Source: Novacetimonas cocois (GTDB taxonomy: Bacteria > Pseudomonadota > Alphaproteobacteria > Acetobacterales > Acetobacteraceae). From it: a DNA stretch of 64,000 nucleotides. The position numbers and the translations under genes are program-made. Each line of letters begins with the position of its first letter. Position 1 is the stretch's first letter. Below, piece after piece: positions 46,560-54,913 of this stretch. The stretch is from positions 49,230 through 113,229 of the forward strand of contig NZ_QEXL01000014.1 of NCBI RefSeq assembly GCF_003311635.1, in the 5' to 3' direction. The notes under the pieces are model-generated. The model did no database searches and was not told the DNA's origin. It was given only the letters and a program-made list of their open reading frames with translations.

Positions 46560-46739
46560 CGCGGCACGCGGCAATGGACATGCGTGCGGGGTGTTCGCGC
46601 GGGCGCGAATTCCCTGATAAAAGGCAGGACATGTAAAAGGCGGGGCATGGATCAGGCCCGTGCCGCGTGGCTGCTTCCGACCCCGTCGGGCGGCGTGCGG
46701 CCTGCCCGCCGCGCGGATATCGCAGGAACAGGATACAAA

Positions 46740-47873
46740 ATGGCGGAGACGATCGCACATCAGGCCAAGGCCCACCCGGCCTTCTGCCGCCCCGAAGTCA
46801 GGACGCTGCCGCGTTATAACGCCGGCCTATCCGAAGAGGCCGTAAGGCGGCAGTTCGGCGTGGAAGAGATCAGCAAGCTGGGCAGCAATGAAAACCCGTA
46901 TGGCCCCTCGCCACGGGTACTGCGGGAATGGCCCCTGCTGGCCGGTCGTCTTTTCCTTTATCCCGACGCCAGCGCAACGCGCCTGCGTGAGGGGATCGCG
47001 CGGTTCAACGGCATCGCGATGGACCGGGTGGTCATTGGCAACGGGTCGGAACAGATCATCCGCATGATTGCCGAAGCCTGCCTGTCGCCGGGTGAACGCG
47101 TGGTGACGGTCCGCCCGGCCTTTGGTCTGCATGAAATCCATCCGCTGCTGATGGGGGGCGTGGTCGATGCCGTGCCTGTCACGGCGGGGGGACAGTTCGA
47201 TATCGACGGCCTGTGCCGCGCCCTGTCGCGTCCCACGAAGATCCTGATCTTCTCCAACCCGTCAAACCCGGTCGGGTGCATGATGAAGGAAGACGCCCTG
47301 CGCGCGGTCATCGACGCCTGCCCGCCGGATACGCTGGTGGTGGTGGACGAGGCGTATCGGGAATATGCCGAAACCGATGCTGATTATCCCGACGCCTGCG
47401 CCATCCTGCGCGAACAGGAACGGCCCTGGATCTGCCTGCGGACCTTTTCAAAGGCCTATGGCCTGGCGGCGCTGCGGATCGGCTATGCCCTGACCTCCTC
47501 GGCGGAGGTGGCATCCGTGCTGGAGACGGTGCGCGACACGTTCAACACCACCATGCCCGCGCAGGAAATGGCCGCCGTCGCGCTGGGGGATCAGTCACAC
47601 ATGCGCGACAGCGTCGCCCGCACCGTGGCGCAGCGCGACCGTGTCGCCGCCGCGTTGCGGGCGATGGGCCTGTTCGTCGCGCCCACCCACACCAATTTCG
47701 TCTTTTTCCGCACGGCGCGGGATGCGATGTCCGTGGCGCACGACCTGCTGCAACATGGCGTGATCGTCAAGCCGTGGAAGGAAAAGGGCTTTGAAAACTG
47801 GATCAGGGTCAGCATCGGCCTGCCACATGACAATGACCGGTTCCTGACGCATCTGGCGGCGGTGCTGGGCTGA
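46740..47873 (+). CDS. hisC: Histidinol-phosphate aminotransferase (HisC-like)
   Basis: This 377-residue fold-type I aminotransferase has LGSNENPYGPSP near residue 48, SNPSNPVG at 172-179, VVDEAYREY at about 201-209 and the PLP Lys238 in FSKAYGLAALRIGYA. It transfers the amino group of glutamate to imidazole-acetol phosphate in histidine synthesis; some HisC paralogues also act on aromatic amino acids. The frame is open from 46584, but ATG 46740 behind AGGAACAGG gives the normal N-terminus. No other his genes are adjacent, so a broad-specificity paralogue is possible. Confidence 0.85.
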   Translation: MAETIAHQAKAHPAFCRPEVRTLPRYNAGLSEEAVRRQFGVEEISKLGSNENPYGPSPRVLREWPLLAGRLFLYPDASATRLREGIARFNGIAMDRVVIGNGSEQIIRMIAEACLSPGERVVTVRPAFGLHEIHPLLMGGVVDAVPVTAGGQFDIDGLCRALSRPTKILIFSNPSNPVGCMMKEDALRAVIDACPPDTLVVVDEAYREYAETDADYPDACAILREQERPWICLRTFSKAYGLAALRIGYALTSSAEVASVLETVRDTFNTTMPAQEMAAVALGDQSHMRDSVARTVAQRDRVAAALRAMGLFVAPTHTNFVFFRTARDAMSVAHDLLQHGVIVKPWKEKGFENWIRVSIGLPHDNDRFLTHLAAVLG

Positions 47874-48108
47874 GGGCGCGGCACGCGCGGACGGTTGCGA
47901 AACCGGGCCGGCGCATCCTAGTATCGGCGATCCGGCGGGTGGCCCGGCGCCACCGCCCGCGATGTTCCGCCCCGAGACGCGGTTTTACGGAGTTCCTGAT
48001 GCGCACGACAGTCATTCCGAGGCGTCCCGCCGCGTTGGGGGGTGACACCGTGACGGCGGCGCGCGTGCGCATCAACGCATGTCGTGTGCCGTCGTGACGT
48101 CATATTGC

Positions 48109-48912
48109 ATGAATGAAAATCCGGTGACCCGGTGGCAGGACGGCAACCTGCCGACGCGCCTGTGCTTTGTCGCCGCGCCCAATGACAGCGCGCAGGCATG
48201 GCTGGAACGCCTGACCAGGCGTTATGGCCAGACCCCCGCGGCGCAGGCGGATGCCATGATCTGCCTGGGCGGGGACGGTTTCATGCTGGAGGTGCTGCAT
48301 ACGACGCTGGACCGCGACATCCCGGTCTATGGCGTCAACTGTGGCACGGTCGGTTTCCTGATGAACCCGACGGTGCCCGATGACCTGCCCGCGCATCTGG
48401 CCAGCACGCAGGAAGCGATCCTCCATCCCCTGCGCATGCGCGCCACCAGCGTGGATGGCGAGGTGACGGAGGCACTGGCCCTGAACGACGTGTTCCTGTT
48501 CCGCCAGACGCGGCAGGCGGCCAAGATCCGCATCGATGTTGACGGGCGGCAGCGTCTGGCGGAACTGATCTGCGACGGGGTGCTGATCGCCACGCCCGCG
48601 GGCTCGACCGCCTATAACCTGTCGGCGCACGGGCCGATCGTGCCGCTGTCGGCGAACCTGCTGCCGCTTACGCCCATCAGCGCCTTTCGTCCCCGGCGCT
48701 GGCGCGGGGCGCTGCTGCCCTCCACCGCGCAGGTCAGGTTCACCATACTGGAAACCGACAAGCGTCCTGTCGCGGCCGTGGCGGATTTCACCGAGGTCCG
48801 CGATGTCATCTCGGTGGAAATCCGCGAGGACCGCACACGTTATACGACATTGCTGTTTGACCCGGGGCAGAGCCTGTCCGAACGCATCATCGCCGAGCAG
48901 TTCACGGTCTAG
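48109..48912 (+). CDS. nadK: NAD kinase
   Basis: This 267-residue enzyme has the GGDG motif (54-57, LGGDGFML), the downstream NTVG-like [11 protein letters not shown], the ALNDVFLFR segment and [21 protein letters not shown]. It phosphorylates NAD to NADP using ATP or polyphosphate. An upstream in-frame ATG at 48079 would add ten residues; ATG 48109 is preferred for family length. It is followed by a hairpin and repeat copy 8. Confidence 0.93.
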   Translation: MNENPVTRWQDGNLPTRLCFVAAPNDSAQAWLERLTRRYGQTPAAQADAMICLGGDGFMLEVLHTTLDRDIPVYGVNCGTVGFLMNPTVPDDLPAHLASTQEAILHPLRMRATSVDGEVTEALALNDVFLFRQTRQAAKIRIDVDGRQRLAELICDGVLIATPAGSTAYNLSAHGPIVPLSANLLPLTPISAFRPRRWRGALLPSTAQVRFTILETDKRPVAAVADFTEVRDVISVEIREDRTRYTTLLFDPGQSLSERIIAEQFTV

Positions 48913-48919
48913 AGCAGAT

Positions 48920-48947
48920 CCAGTTTGAATGGACACATTCGAACTGG
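48920..48947 (+). terminator. 12-bp inverted repeat after nadK
   Basis: CCAGTTTGAATG (48920-48931) and CATTCGAACTGG (48936-48947) pair with one wobble around GACA, 8 nt after the nadK stop; AGATC / GATCT flank them. There is no T-run. The TAGAGCAGATCCAGTTTGAATG pattern resembles short palindromic elements scattered in other alphaproteobacteria (recollection, unverified). Confidence 0.5.
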
Positions 48948-49070
48948 TGAATATGATCTAGAAACAATGAGTTGGAACAATTCTACTGAGCCAGGGTTCT
49001 GTGGAATTGCTCCAGGCGCGGGCCGGGCGAACCGGTAGTTTGCGCATTCTGGAAAAGCCCGTAATCAGGA

Positions 49071-49152
49071 AGAAGTTTTTGGTGAAGCTTTTTGCAAAAA
49101 GCTTCGAAAGACGTCACCTTTCTGAAAAAAGGCGACACCCGAAAACTTCTGT
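49071..49152 (-). repeat. Intergenic three-helix repeat, copy 8
   Basis: Reverse copy between convergent nadK and the lipid kinase gene. On the minus strand the cap is GTCGCC...GGTGAC, again with changes on both sides and pairing kept. The second hairpin and outer arms are intact. Confidence 0.86.
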
Positions 49153-49190
49153 TATTTTCAGACAGTCTCTGAACCCGGCCGCGTGGTCCA

Positions 49191-50102
49191 TCAGGACGGA
49201 CGGGCCGCCCTGTCGATGGCAAGGCGCAGGGGGCGTCCGGCGTCGCGGATGCGGACCGGCGTAGTGCCCGAAATATCGCCATCCGTCTGGACCGGGATGG
49301 CGGTTGCGGCCTGGATGTCGATGTCGCGTCCGCAGACGATCCGGACATCGGGCATCTGTTCCACCCGGCCGCGCAGCAGCGCCCATCCCATGCGCAGGGT
49401 GGGGATGATCCCGCCCTTTTCCTGCATGATCGCGCAAAAGCCCGCCTGATGGTGCATGGCCTGCGGACAGATGACATACGCCCCGCCATACAGCCGCCCC
49501 TTGGACACCACGACGGCGCGGGCCTGGTACGCAGTCCCGTCGATGCGGACATCGATGACGGGAAAGCGGTAGGTCATTGCCGCACCCAGCATGGTCAGGA
49601 CGTAGCCCGCCCGCCCGATCAGCCGTTTCAGCCGTAACGGCAGGCGGTGCACCACGCAGGCGTCGAACCCGATTCCCGCCATCTGCACGAACAGGCGCGG
49701 CGGGGTGGGGCGGCCGTCGCACGTGCTTTCGATCACGCCGGGCCAGATGGTGGCGCAGGCCCCCGAAAGGATCAGTCGCGCCGCCGCCGCCGGGGCAAAG
49801 GGAATGCCGAGTTCCAGCGCAAGGACATTCGCGCTGCCGGCGGGAAAGATGCCCATGCGCTGCGATGTGCCCGCCACGGCCTGCGCGATTTCGGCAATCG
49901 TGCCATCGCCCCCCGCCGCGATGATGCAGTCGGTCGCGCCCTCGCGCACGATCTGGCGTGCCAGTTCCCCGCCGTGCCCGGCGTGGCGCGTCACCAGCAC
50001 GCGCACCTGCGCGCCGCCGGCCTGCAGGGTTTCGATGAACAGGCGCAGCGGCCCGCGCCGCCTGCGTCCCGCCGTGGGGTTGAGGATGATGCAGGTTCGC
50101 AT
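49191..50102 (-). CDS. Diacylglycerol/lipid kinase family protein
   Basis: This 303-residue protein of the DAGK-catalytic/YegS/BmrU family has a start CIILNPTAGRRRRG, the nucleotide motif GGDGT (64-68), FPAGSANVLALELGI and VQMAGIGFDACVV. It phosphorylates a lipid or a sphingoid-type substrate; diacylglycerol is the default guess. The frame is open to 50162 but MRTCIILN (ATG 50102) is the natural start. It lies 22 nt downstream of hldE on the same strand, so an LPS/lipid link is plausible. Confidence 0.85.
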   Translation of the reverse strand: MRTCIILNPTAGRRRRGPLRLFIETLQAGGAQVRVLVTRHAGHGGELARQIVREGATDCIIAAGGDGTIAEIAQAVAGTSQRMGIFPAGSANVLALELGIPFAPAAAARLILSGACATIWPGVIESTCDGRPTPPRLFVQMAGIGFDACVVHRLPLRLKRLIGRAGYVLTMLGAAMTYRFPVIDVRIDGTAYQARAVVVSKGRLYGGAYVICPQAMHHQAGFCAIMQEKGGIIPTLRMGWALLRGRVEQMPDVRIVCGRDIDIQAATAIPVQTDGDISGTTPVRIRDAGRPLRLAIDRAARPS

Positions 50103-50124
50103 TTGCCCGATGCCGCGCGCCGGC

Positions 50125-51603
50125 CTATGCCCCGCCCGCGTCGCCGGGCGTCCTGTCGTCATGGCCCGCCGCCCTGGTGACGAGGGAGGAGGTCGAGCGT
50201 CCCGCCACGATGTCCACCAGCGCCACGCGCCCCCCGTATCCCTTGACGAATGCCCCGCCGACTACCTGATCCTCGGTATAGTCGCTGCCCTTGACGATGA
50301 CATCGGGACGCAGCCGGCGGATGGCTTCCATCGGGGTATCCTCGTCAAACAGGATCACCAGATCGACATCGCGCAATGCCCCGATGACCGTGGCGCGTGC
50401 GATTTCGTCCTGGATCGGGCGGCTGTCACCCTTGAGCCGCCGGACGGAACGGTCGGTGTTCAGCGCGACGATCAGTTTGTTCCCCTCCCGCGCGGCCGCG
50501 CGGATCAGGGCGACATGGCCGGGATGGACAAGGTCGAAACAGCCATTGGTGAAAACGACCGTCGCCCCGTGATGCTTCCAGTTTTCCACGATGCCGGCGG
50601 CCTGTTCCAGCGATACCAGCGCGCCGGCGTCGTGCATTTCCTCGCTCAGCTGGCGGCTGAGTTCCGCGCGCGAGACGGTGGCCGTTCCCAGCTTGCTGAC
50701 CGAAATCGCGGCGGCGGCGGTGGCGATGACGATGGCGGTTTCCATCGACTGTCCCGCCGACAGGACGCTGGCGACGGTGGCAAGGACGGTGTCCCCCGCC
50801 CCCGATACGTCAAAGACCTCCGCCTTGCGGGTGGCGGCATGGGTCATCGTCCCGTCGCGCCGCCACAGGGTCATGCCCTCCTCGGAACGGGTCAGCAGCA
50901 CGTCGCCGCCAAACTGTGCGGAGGCCACCTGCGCCGCGCGGCGGATTTCGGCATCGGTATCGACCGCAAGGCCGGTCGCGCGCGTCATTTCGATCAGGTT
51001 GGGCGTCACCAGCGTCGCCCCGCGATAGGCGTCAAAGGTCGGGCGCTTGGGGTCGATGATGACGGGAACGCCCCTGGCCCGGCCCGCCGCGATGACGGCC
51101 GCCAGCACCTCGTCCGACAGCACCCCCTTGGCATAATCGGAACAGACCAGCACGTCGCAGGTCGCGATTGCCGCCACCGCCGCGTCGATCAGCCGCCGCG
51201 TCGTCGCGGCGGACAGGGGCAGCACACGCTCCTCATCAATGCGCACGATCTGCTGGCGGCCGCTCAGGACCCGGGTCTTGGTGATGGTGGTCCAGTCGGG
51301 ATCGGTGATGACGCCGTCGGTGTCGATGTCCGGCCACAGCGCCAGCGCCCCCAGCAGGGAGGTCGCCGCCCCGTCCTCCCCCACCAGGCCGATCAGGCGC
51401 ACCCGCGCGCCCAGCGCGCTGGCGTTGGCGGCCACGTTGGCCGCCCCGCCCGCGACGCACGACAGCTGCGAATGCAGCAGCACCGGGACCGGGGCCTCGG
51501 GCGATATCCTGTTGACCATCCCGGAAACATACCGGTCCAGCATGAGGTCGCCGATTACGGCCACGGTGCCGAAATGTAGGTTGTCAAGCATTGGTAAGGA
51601 CAT
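50125..51603 (-). CDS. hldE: Bifunctional heptose-7-phosphate kinase / heptose-1-phosphate adenylyltransferase
   Basis: This 492-residue fusion has an N-terminal PfkB/ribokinase domain with the GAGD motif at 268-271 and a C-terminal nucleotidyltransferase domain with FTNGCFDLVHPGH (HxGH at 360-363). HldE makes ADP-glycero-manno-heptose for the LPS inner core. The start is MSLPMLDN (ATG 51603); ATG 51591 is an alternative and upstream residues to 51699 do not fit. It is divergent from the CDF gene. Confidence 0.94.
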   Translation of the reverse strand: MSLPMLDNLHFGTVAVIGDLMLDRYVSGMVNRISPEAPVPVLLHSQLSCVAGGAANVAANASALGARVRLIGLVGEDGAATSLLGALALWPDIDTDGVITDPDWTTITKTRVLSGRQQIVRIDEERVLPLSAATTRRLIDAAVAAIATCDVLVCSDYAKGVLSDEVLAAVIAAGRARGVPVIIDPKRPTFDAYRGATLVTPNLIEMTRATGLAVDTDAEIRRAAQVASAQFGGDVLLTRSEEGMTLWRRDGTMTHAATRKAEVFDVSGAGDTVLATVASVLSAGQSMETAIVIATAAAAISVSKLGTATVSRAELSRQLSEEMHDAGALVSLEQAAGIVENWKHHGATVVFTNGCFDLVHPGHVALIRAAAREGNKLIVALNTDRSVRRLKGDSRPIQDEIARATVIGALRDVDLVILFDEDTPMEAIRRLRPDVIVKGSDYTEDQVVGGAFVKGYGGRVALVDIVAGRSTSSLVTRAAGHDDRTPGDAGGA

Positions 51604-51773
51604 GGACCCGGCCGGTTGAAGGACGCAACGGTAATATGGAACGCCGCGCCGTGTCGATATCCGCCCCCGGCCCGTCCCTCCGGCCCGTCCCCCGGTCACG
51701 GCCTGTCAGGTCATGCCCTGTCAAAATGCGAAGGCAGGCGATAGGATAAAGCAGCTTTTCATATGGGACCGTC

Positions 51774-52718
51774 ATGGCGCATTCTTCTTCCTCCCGCTTC
51801 GTGATTCTGGCGGCGCTTGGGGGTAATCTCCTTGTCGCGGCGACCAAGTGCGTCGCGGCCTTCATCTCCGGCAGTTCCTCCATGCTGAGCGAGGCGATCC
51901 ATTCCCTGATCGATACGGGCAATCAGGGGCTGCTGCTGGTGGGAATGCGGCGCGCGGCGCGCCCGGCCACGCTGGCCCATCCCTTCGGCTATGGGCTGGA
52001 GCTGTATTTCTGGACGTTTGTCGTCGCGCTGCTGATTTTCGGGCTGGGGGCGGGCATCTCGTTTTTCGAGGGGGTGACCCACATCCTCCATCCGCAGCCG
52101 GTGGAGCATGTCCTTGTCAATTACATCGTACTGGGGCTGAGCATCCTGTTCGAGGGATCGGTCTGGGTGCTGGCGCTGCGTGCGTTCCGCCGGCATGGCA
52201 AGGGCCGTCACGGCTGGGTGGAGGCGGTGCAGCGCAGCAAGGACCCGACCGTCTTTACCGTCCTGTTCGAGGATACGGCGGCGCTGGCGGGCCTGATGGT
52301 CGCCCTGCTGGGCAATATCCTGTCGGAAACGCTGGACATGCCTGTCATTGACGGCGTGTCCTCCATCATCATCGCGATGATCCTTGCGGTGACGGCGACC
52401 TTCCTTGCCCGGGAATCGCAGTCGCTGCTGACGGGCGAGGGCGTGGCGCCGGAAGTGCTGGCCGCCCTGCGCCGCATGGCGCTGTCGGCACGGGGCGTGG
52501 ATCGCCTGAACGAAATCCGCTCCATGCATTTCGGGCCGCGCGACGTACTGGTGGTCATCAGCATCGATTTCCACAACAACCTTTCCGCAGGCGATGTGGA
52601 GGCGACGGTCTCCGACCTGGAACGCCAGATCAAGCAGACCTATCCCGAAGTCACCCGCGTCTTCATCGAGGCACAGGACAATCGCAGCCAGCCCCCCGCC
52701 GTCGCGCCTGCGTCCTGA
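51774..52718 (+). CDS. Cation diffusion facilitator (CDF), ZnT9-like subfamily
   Basis: This 314-residue protein has about six spans and a cytoplasmic C-terminal metal-binding-like domain. TM2 carries HSLID (H-S-x2-D), but the TM5 site is FEDTAAL instead of HxxxD, and the preceding DPTVFTVLFEDTAALAG is the signature of the ZnT9/SLC30A9-like branch, where transport of the usual Zn2+/H+ type is uncertain. The unusual TM5 residues suggest altered metal specificity (inference). Confidence 0.88.
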   Translation: MAHSSSSRFVILAALGGNLLVAATKCVAAFISGSSSMLSEAIHSLIDTGNQGLLLVGMRRAARPATLAHPFGYGLELYFWTFVVALLIFGLGAGISFFEGVTHILHPQPVEHVLVNYIVLGLSILFEGSVWVLALRAFRRHGKGRHGWVEAVQRSKDPTVFTVLFEDTAALAGLMVALLGNILSETLDMPVIDGVSSIIIAMILAVTATFLARESQSLLTGEGVAPEVLAALRRMALSARGVDRLNEIRSMHFGPRDVLVVISIDFHNNLSAGDVEATVSDLERQIKQTYPEVTRVFIEAQDNRSQPPAVAPAS

Positions 52719-52741
52719 CGCAACCTGATGATGGAAAGTAA

Positions 52742-52826
52742 TGAAAGTTTTTGGGTGTCGCCTTTTTTCAAAAAGGCGACGTCTTCCTGAAGCTTTTTGG
52801 AAAAAGCTTCACCAAAAACCTTTAAA
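52742..52826 (+). repeat. Intergenic three-helix repeat, copy 9
   Basis: Forward copy between convergent CDF and serB genes. The cap is GTCGCC...GGCGAC, a double change (C-G to T-A) compared with copy 1 that keeps full pairing. The second hairpin and outer arms are intact. Confidence 0.88.
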
Positions 52827-52875
52827 ATTTCAGGATGTTAAGGGTCTTTTTTTCAGGTAATCGCGGTGCGTGGGG

Positions 52876-53781
52876 TCAGGCGACGAAGTCACGCGCCGCG
52901 TACCCTTGGGCGAACAGCAGCGTGCGCAGCGTGGTATGGTTGACCTGACAGGCGATGGCCCTGCGCACGGCGGGCTTGGCATGGAAGGCAACGCCCAGCC
53001 CGGCCTCGCGCAGCATGGCGAGGTCGTTCGCGCCATCGCCCACCGCCATGGCCTGCGCCGTCCCGATCCCCTGCCGCGCCGCCAGCCGCCGCAGGTGCGC
53101 AAGCTTGGCGTCCGGGCCAAGGATGGGCTGTCCCACGTCGCCCGTCAGGTGTCCGTTCTCGATCAGCAGGGAATTGGCATGCTGTTCATCGAATCCGCAC
53201 AGTTTCGCCACGCGGGAGGTAAAGAACGTGAATCCGCCGGAAACCAGCGCCGTGCACGCACCATGATGTTTCATGGTGCGGACCAGTTCCAGCGCGCCGG
53301 GATTGATCCGCACGTCCTTCCACGCCGCCTCCAGCAGGGTGGCGGGCATGCCGCGCAGCAGGCCGACGCGTTCGCGCAGCGCGGCCTCGAAATCCATTTC
53401 GCCATTCATGGACCGGCGCGTGATTTCGGCGATGCGTTCGCCGATGCCCGCATGCCGGGCCAGATCGTCAAGGGTTTCGCAATCGACGATGGTGCTGTCC
53501 ATGTCCGCGACCAGCAGCTTCCTGCGCCGCCCCTGCGCCGCGACGACCATGAGGTCGAGGTCGCGGCCGGAAAATTCCTCGCGCAGGGGGGCGATATGCG
53601 GCATGTCGCCTGTGCCGGGGGCGGGACAGGGAATTTCGGCGGCCTCGCCTTCCGACAGGATGGTCGCCGGGCCGCCGCCGGTCATGTCGCGCGCCGCCGC
53701 GATGTCGGCGGGGGCAAGTGACGTGGCCGCGCGGTTGGCGACGAGGACAAGGACATGGGACAGGGAGGAGGATTCAGGCAT
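52876..53781 (-). CDS. serB: Phosphoserine phosphatase
   Basis: This 301-residue HAD-family enzyme has the catalytic DMDST motif at 93-97, SGGFTFF (motif II) and GDGANDLAMLREAGLGVAFHAKP (motif IV), after a short N-terminal ACT-like region. It makes L-serine from phosphoserine. The frame is open upstream to 54267, but MPESSSLSH (53781) gives the normal size and avoids overlap with miaA, which starts 30 nt away in the opposite direction. The pair probably shares a divergent promoter. Confidence 0.93.
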   Translation of the reverse strand: MPESSSLSHVLVLVANRAATSLAPADIAAARDMTGGGPATILSEGEAAEIPCPAPGTGDMPHIAPLREEFSGRDLDLMVVAAQGRRRKLLVADMDSTIVDCETLDDLARHAGIGERIAEITRRSMNGEMDFEAALRERVGLLRGMPATLLEAAWKDVRINPGALELVRTMKHHGACTALVSGGFTFFTSRVAKLCGFDEQHANSLLIENGHLTGDVGQPILGPDAKLAHLRRLAARQGIGTAQAMAVGDGANDLAMLREAGLGVAFHAKPAVRRAIACQVNHTTLRTLLFAQGYAARDFVA

Positions 53782-53811
53782 GGTGTCCGGGCATGTGGCA
53801 GGGATGACGCG

Positions 53812-54843
53812 ATGACGCAAGGCACCGGGACGCAACAGGGCGTCGGCGCACCCATGCGTCCCGCCGTGATCGTGGCAGGCCCCACCTGTTCGGGCAAGTC
53901 CGCGCTGGCGCTGCTGCTGGCGCAGACGATTGGCGGCACGGTCATCAATGCCGATTCGATGCAGGTCTATCGCGAACTGCGCATCCTCACGGCCCGTCCC
54001 GGCGCGGCGGAGGAAGCCCTGCTGCCGCACCGGCTGTATGGCGTCGTGCCAGCGGCGCGGGCCGGGTCGGTCGCATGGTGGCGCAAGGCGGCCCTGTCCG
54101 CCGCGCACGAAGCGTGGGAGGCCGGGCGCATCCCGGTTTTCTGCGGGGGGACGGGGATGTATTTCCGCGCCCTGACCGAAGGTCTGGCCGATATTCCCGA
54201 CCCGCCCCCCGAAATCCGGGCACAGGCCCGTGCCGCAGTGCTGGCCGAAGGGGGACCGGCAATCCATGCCCGCCTGATGCAGGTGGATCCCGAAACCGCC
54301 TCCGCCCTGCGTCCGGGCGATACGCAGCGCATCGCCCGCGCGTGGGAGGTGTGGCGCGCGACGGGGCGGGGCCTGTCACGGTGGCGCGCGGAATCGGTGC
54401 TGCCGCCACTGGCCGCGCGGTTTGTCGCGGTGCGTCTGTCGCCCCCGCGCGACGTGCTGCGGCGTGCAATCGCGGCGCGTTTCGACGCCATGATGGAAAA
54501 TGGCGCGGTGGAGGAAGTACGTGCCCTGCTGTCGCATAACCTTTCCCCCGCATTGCCCGCGATGCGCGCCCATGGGGTGCCGGAACTCGCGGCGATGCTG
54601 CGTGGCGGGATGTCGCGCGAACAGGCGGTCGCGCGCGCCGTGCAGGTCACCGCGCAATATACCAAGCGCCAGTCCACATGGTTCGCCCACCATGCGCTGG
54701 CGCCCGACGCGCGCACCCTGGTTCACGAGGGAAGAATCGAAGGGGAAAAAATCGCACCAGATGCGCAACAAATGGAAAGAGATGAGCGGAAAATTATTTC
54801 TTTTGTTATTAATTGCATTGACGCCGGGGGCTGCTTTGCTTAA
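53812..54843 (+). CDS. miaA: tRNA dimethylallyltransferase
   Basis: This 343-residue protein has the P-loop GPTCSGKS (23-30), DSMQVYREL and the FCGGTGMYFRAL and QVTAQYTKRQSTWF motifs of MiaA. It prenylates A37 of tRNAs reading U-starting codons. ATG 53812 is chosen; ATG 53854 (MRPAVIVAGPT) is also possible. The final roughly 25 codons are AT-rich compared with the rest. ilvB follows 70 nt downstream. Confidence 0.93.
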   Translation: MTQGTGTQQGVGAPMRPAVIVAGPTCSGKSALALLLAQTIGGTVINADSMQVYRELRILTARPGAAEEALLPHRLYGVVPAARAGSVAWWRKAALSAAHEAWEAGRIPVFCGGTGMYFRALTEGLADIPDPPPEIRAQARAAVLAEGGPAIHARLMQVDPETASALRPGDTQRIARAWEVWRATGRGLSRWRAESVLPPLAARFVAVRLSPPRDVLRRAIAARFDAMMENGAVEEVRALLSHNLSPALPAMRAHGVPELAAMLRGGMSREQAVARAVQVTAQYTKRQSTWFAHHALAPDARTLVHEGRIEGEKIAPDAQQMERDERKIISFVINCIDAGGCFA

Positions 54844-54913
54844 ACCCGGCCCACATTTCGCCTGATGGGGCGCCGTCCTTCCTGACGGTGCCGGGGCGAA
54901 AGGAGTAAGGGAT

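Noticed and set aside
49705..51579. Plus-strand open frame (624 codons) opposite hldE and the lipid kinase gene
   Set aside because: It lies antisense to two clear enzymes with complete motifs.
54844..54913. Amino-acid attenuator or T-box before ilvB
   Set aside because: There is no leader peptide rich in Val/Leu/Ile codons, no T-box sequence and no terminator; just one short hairpin.
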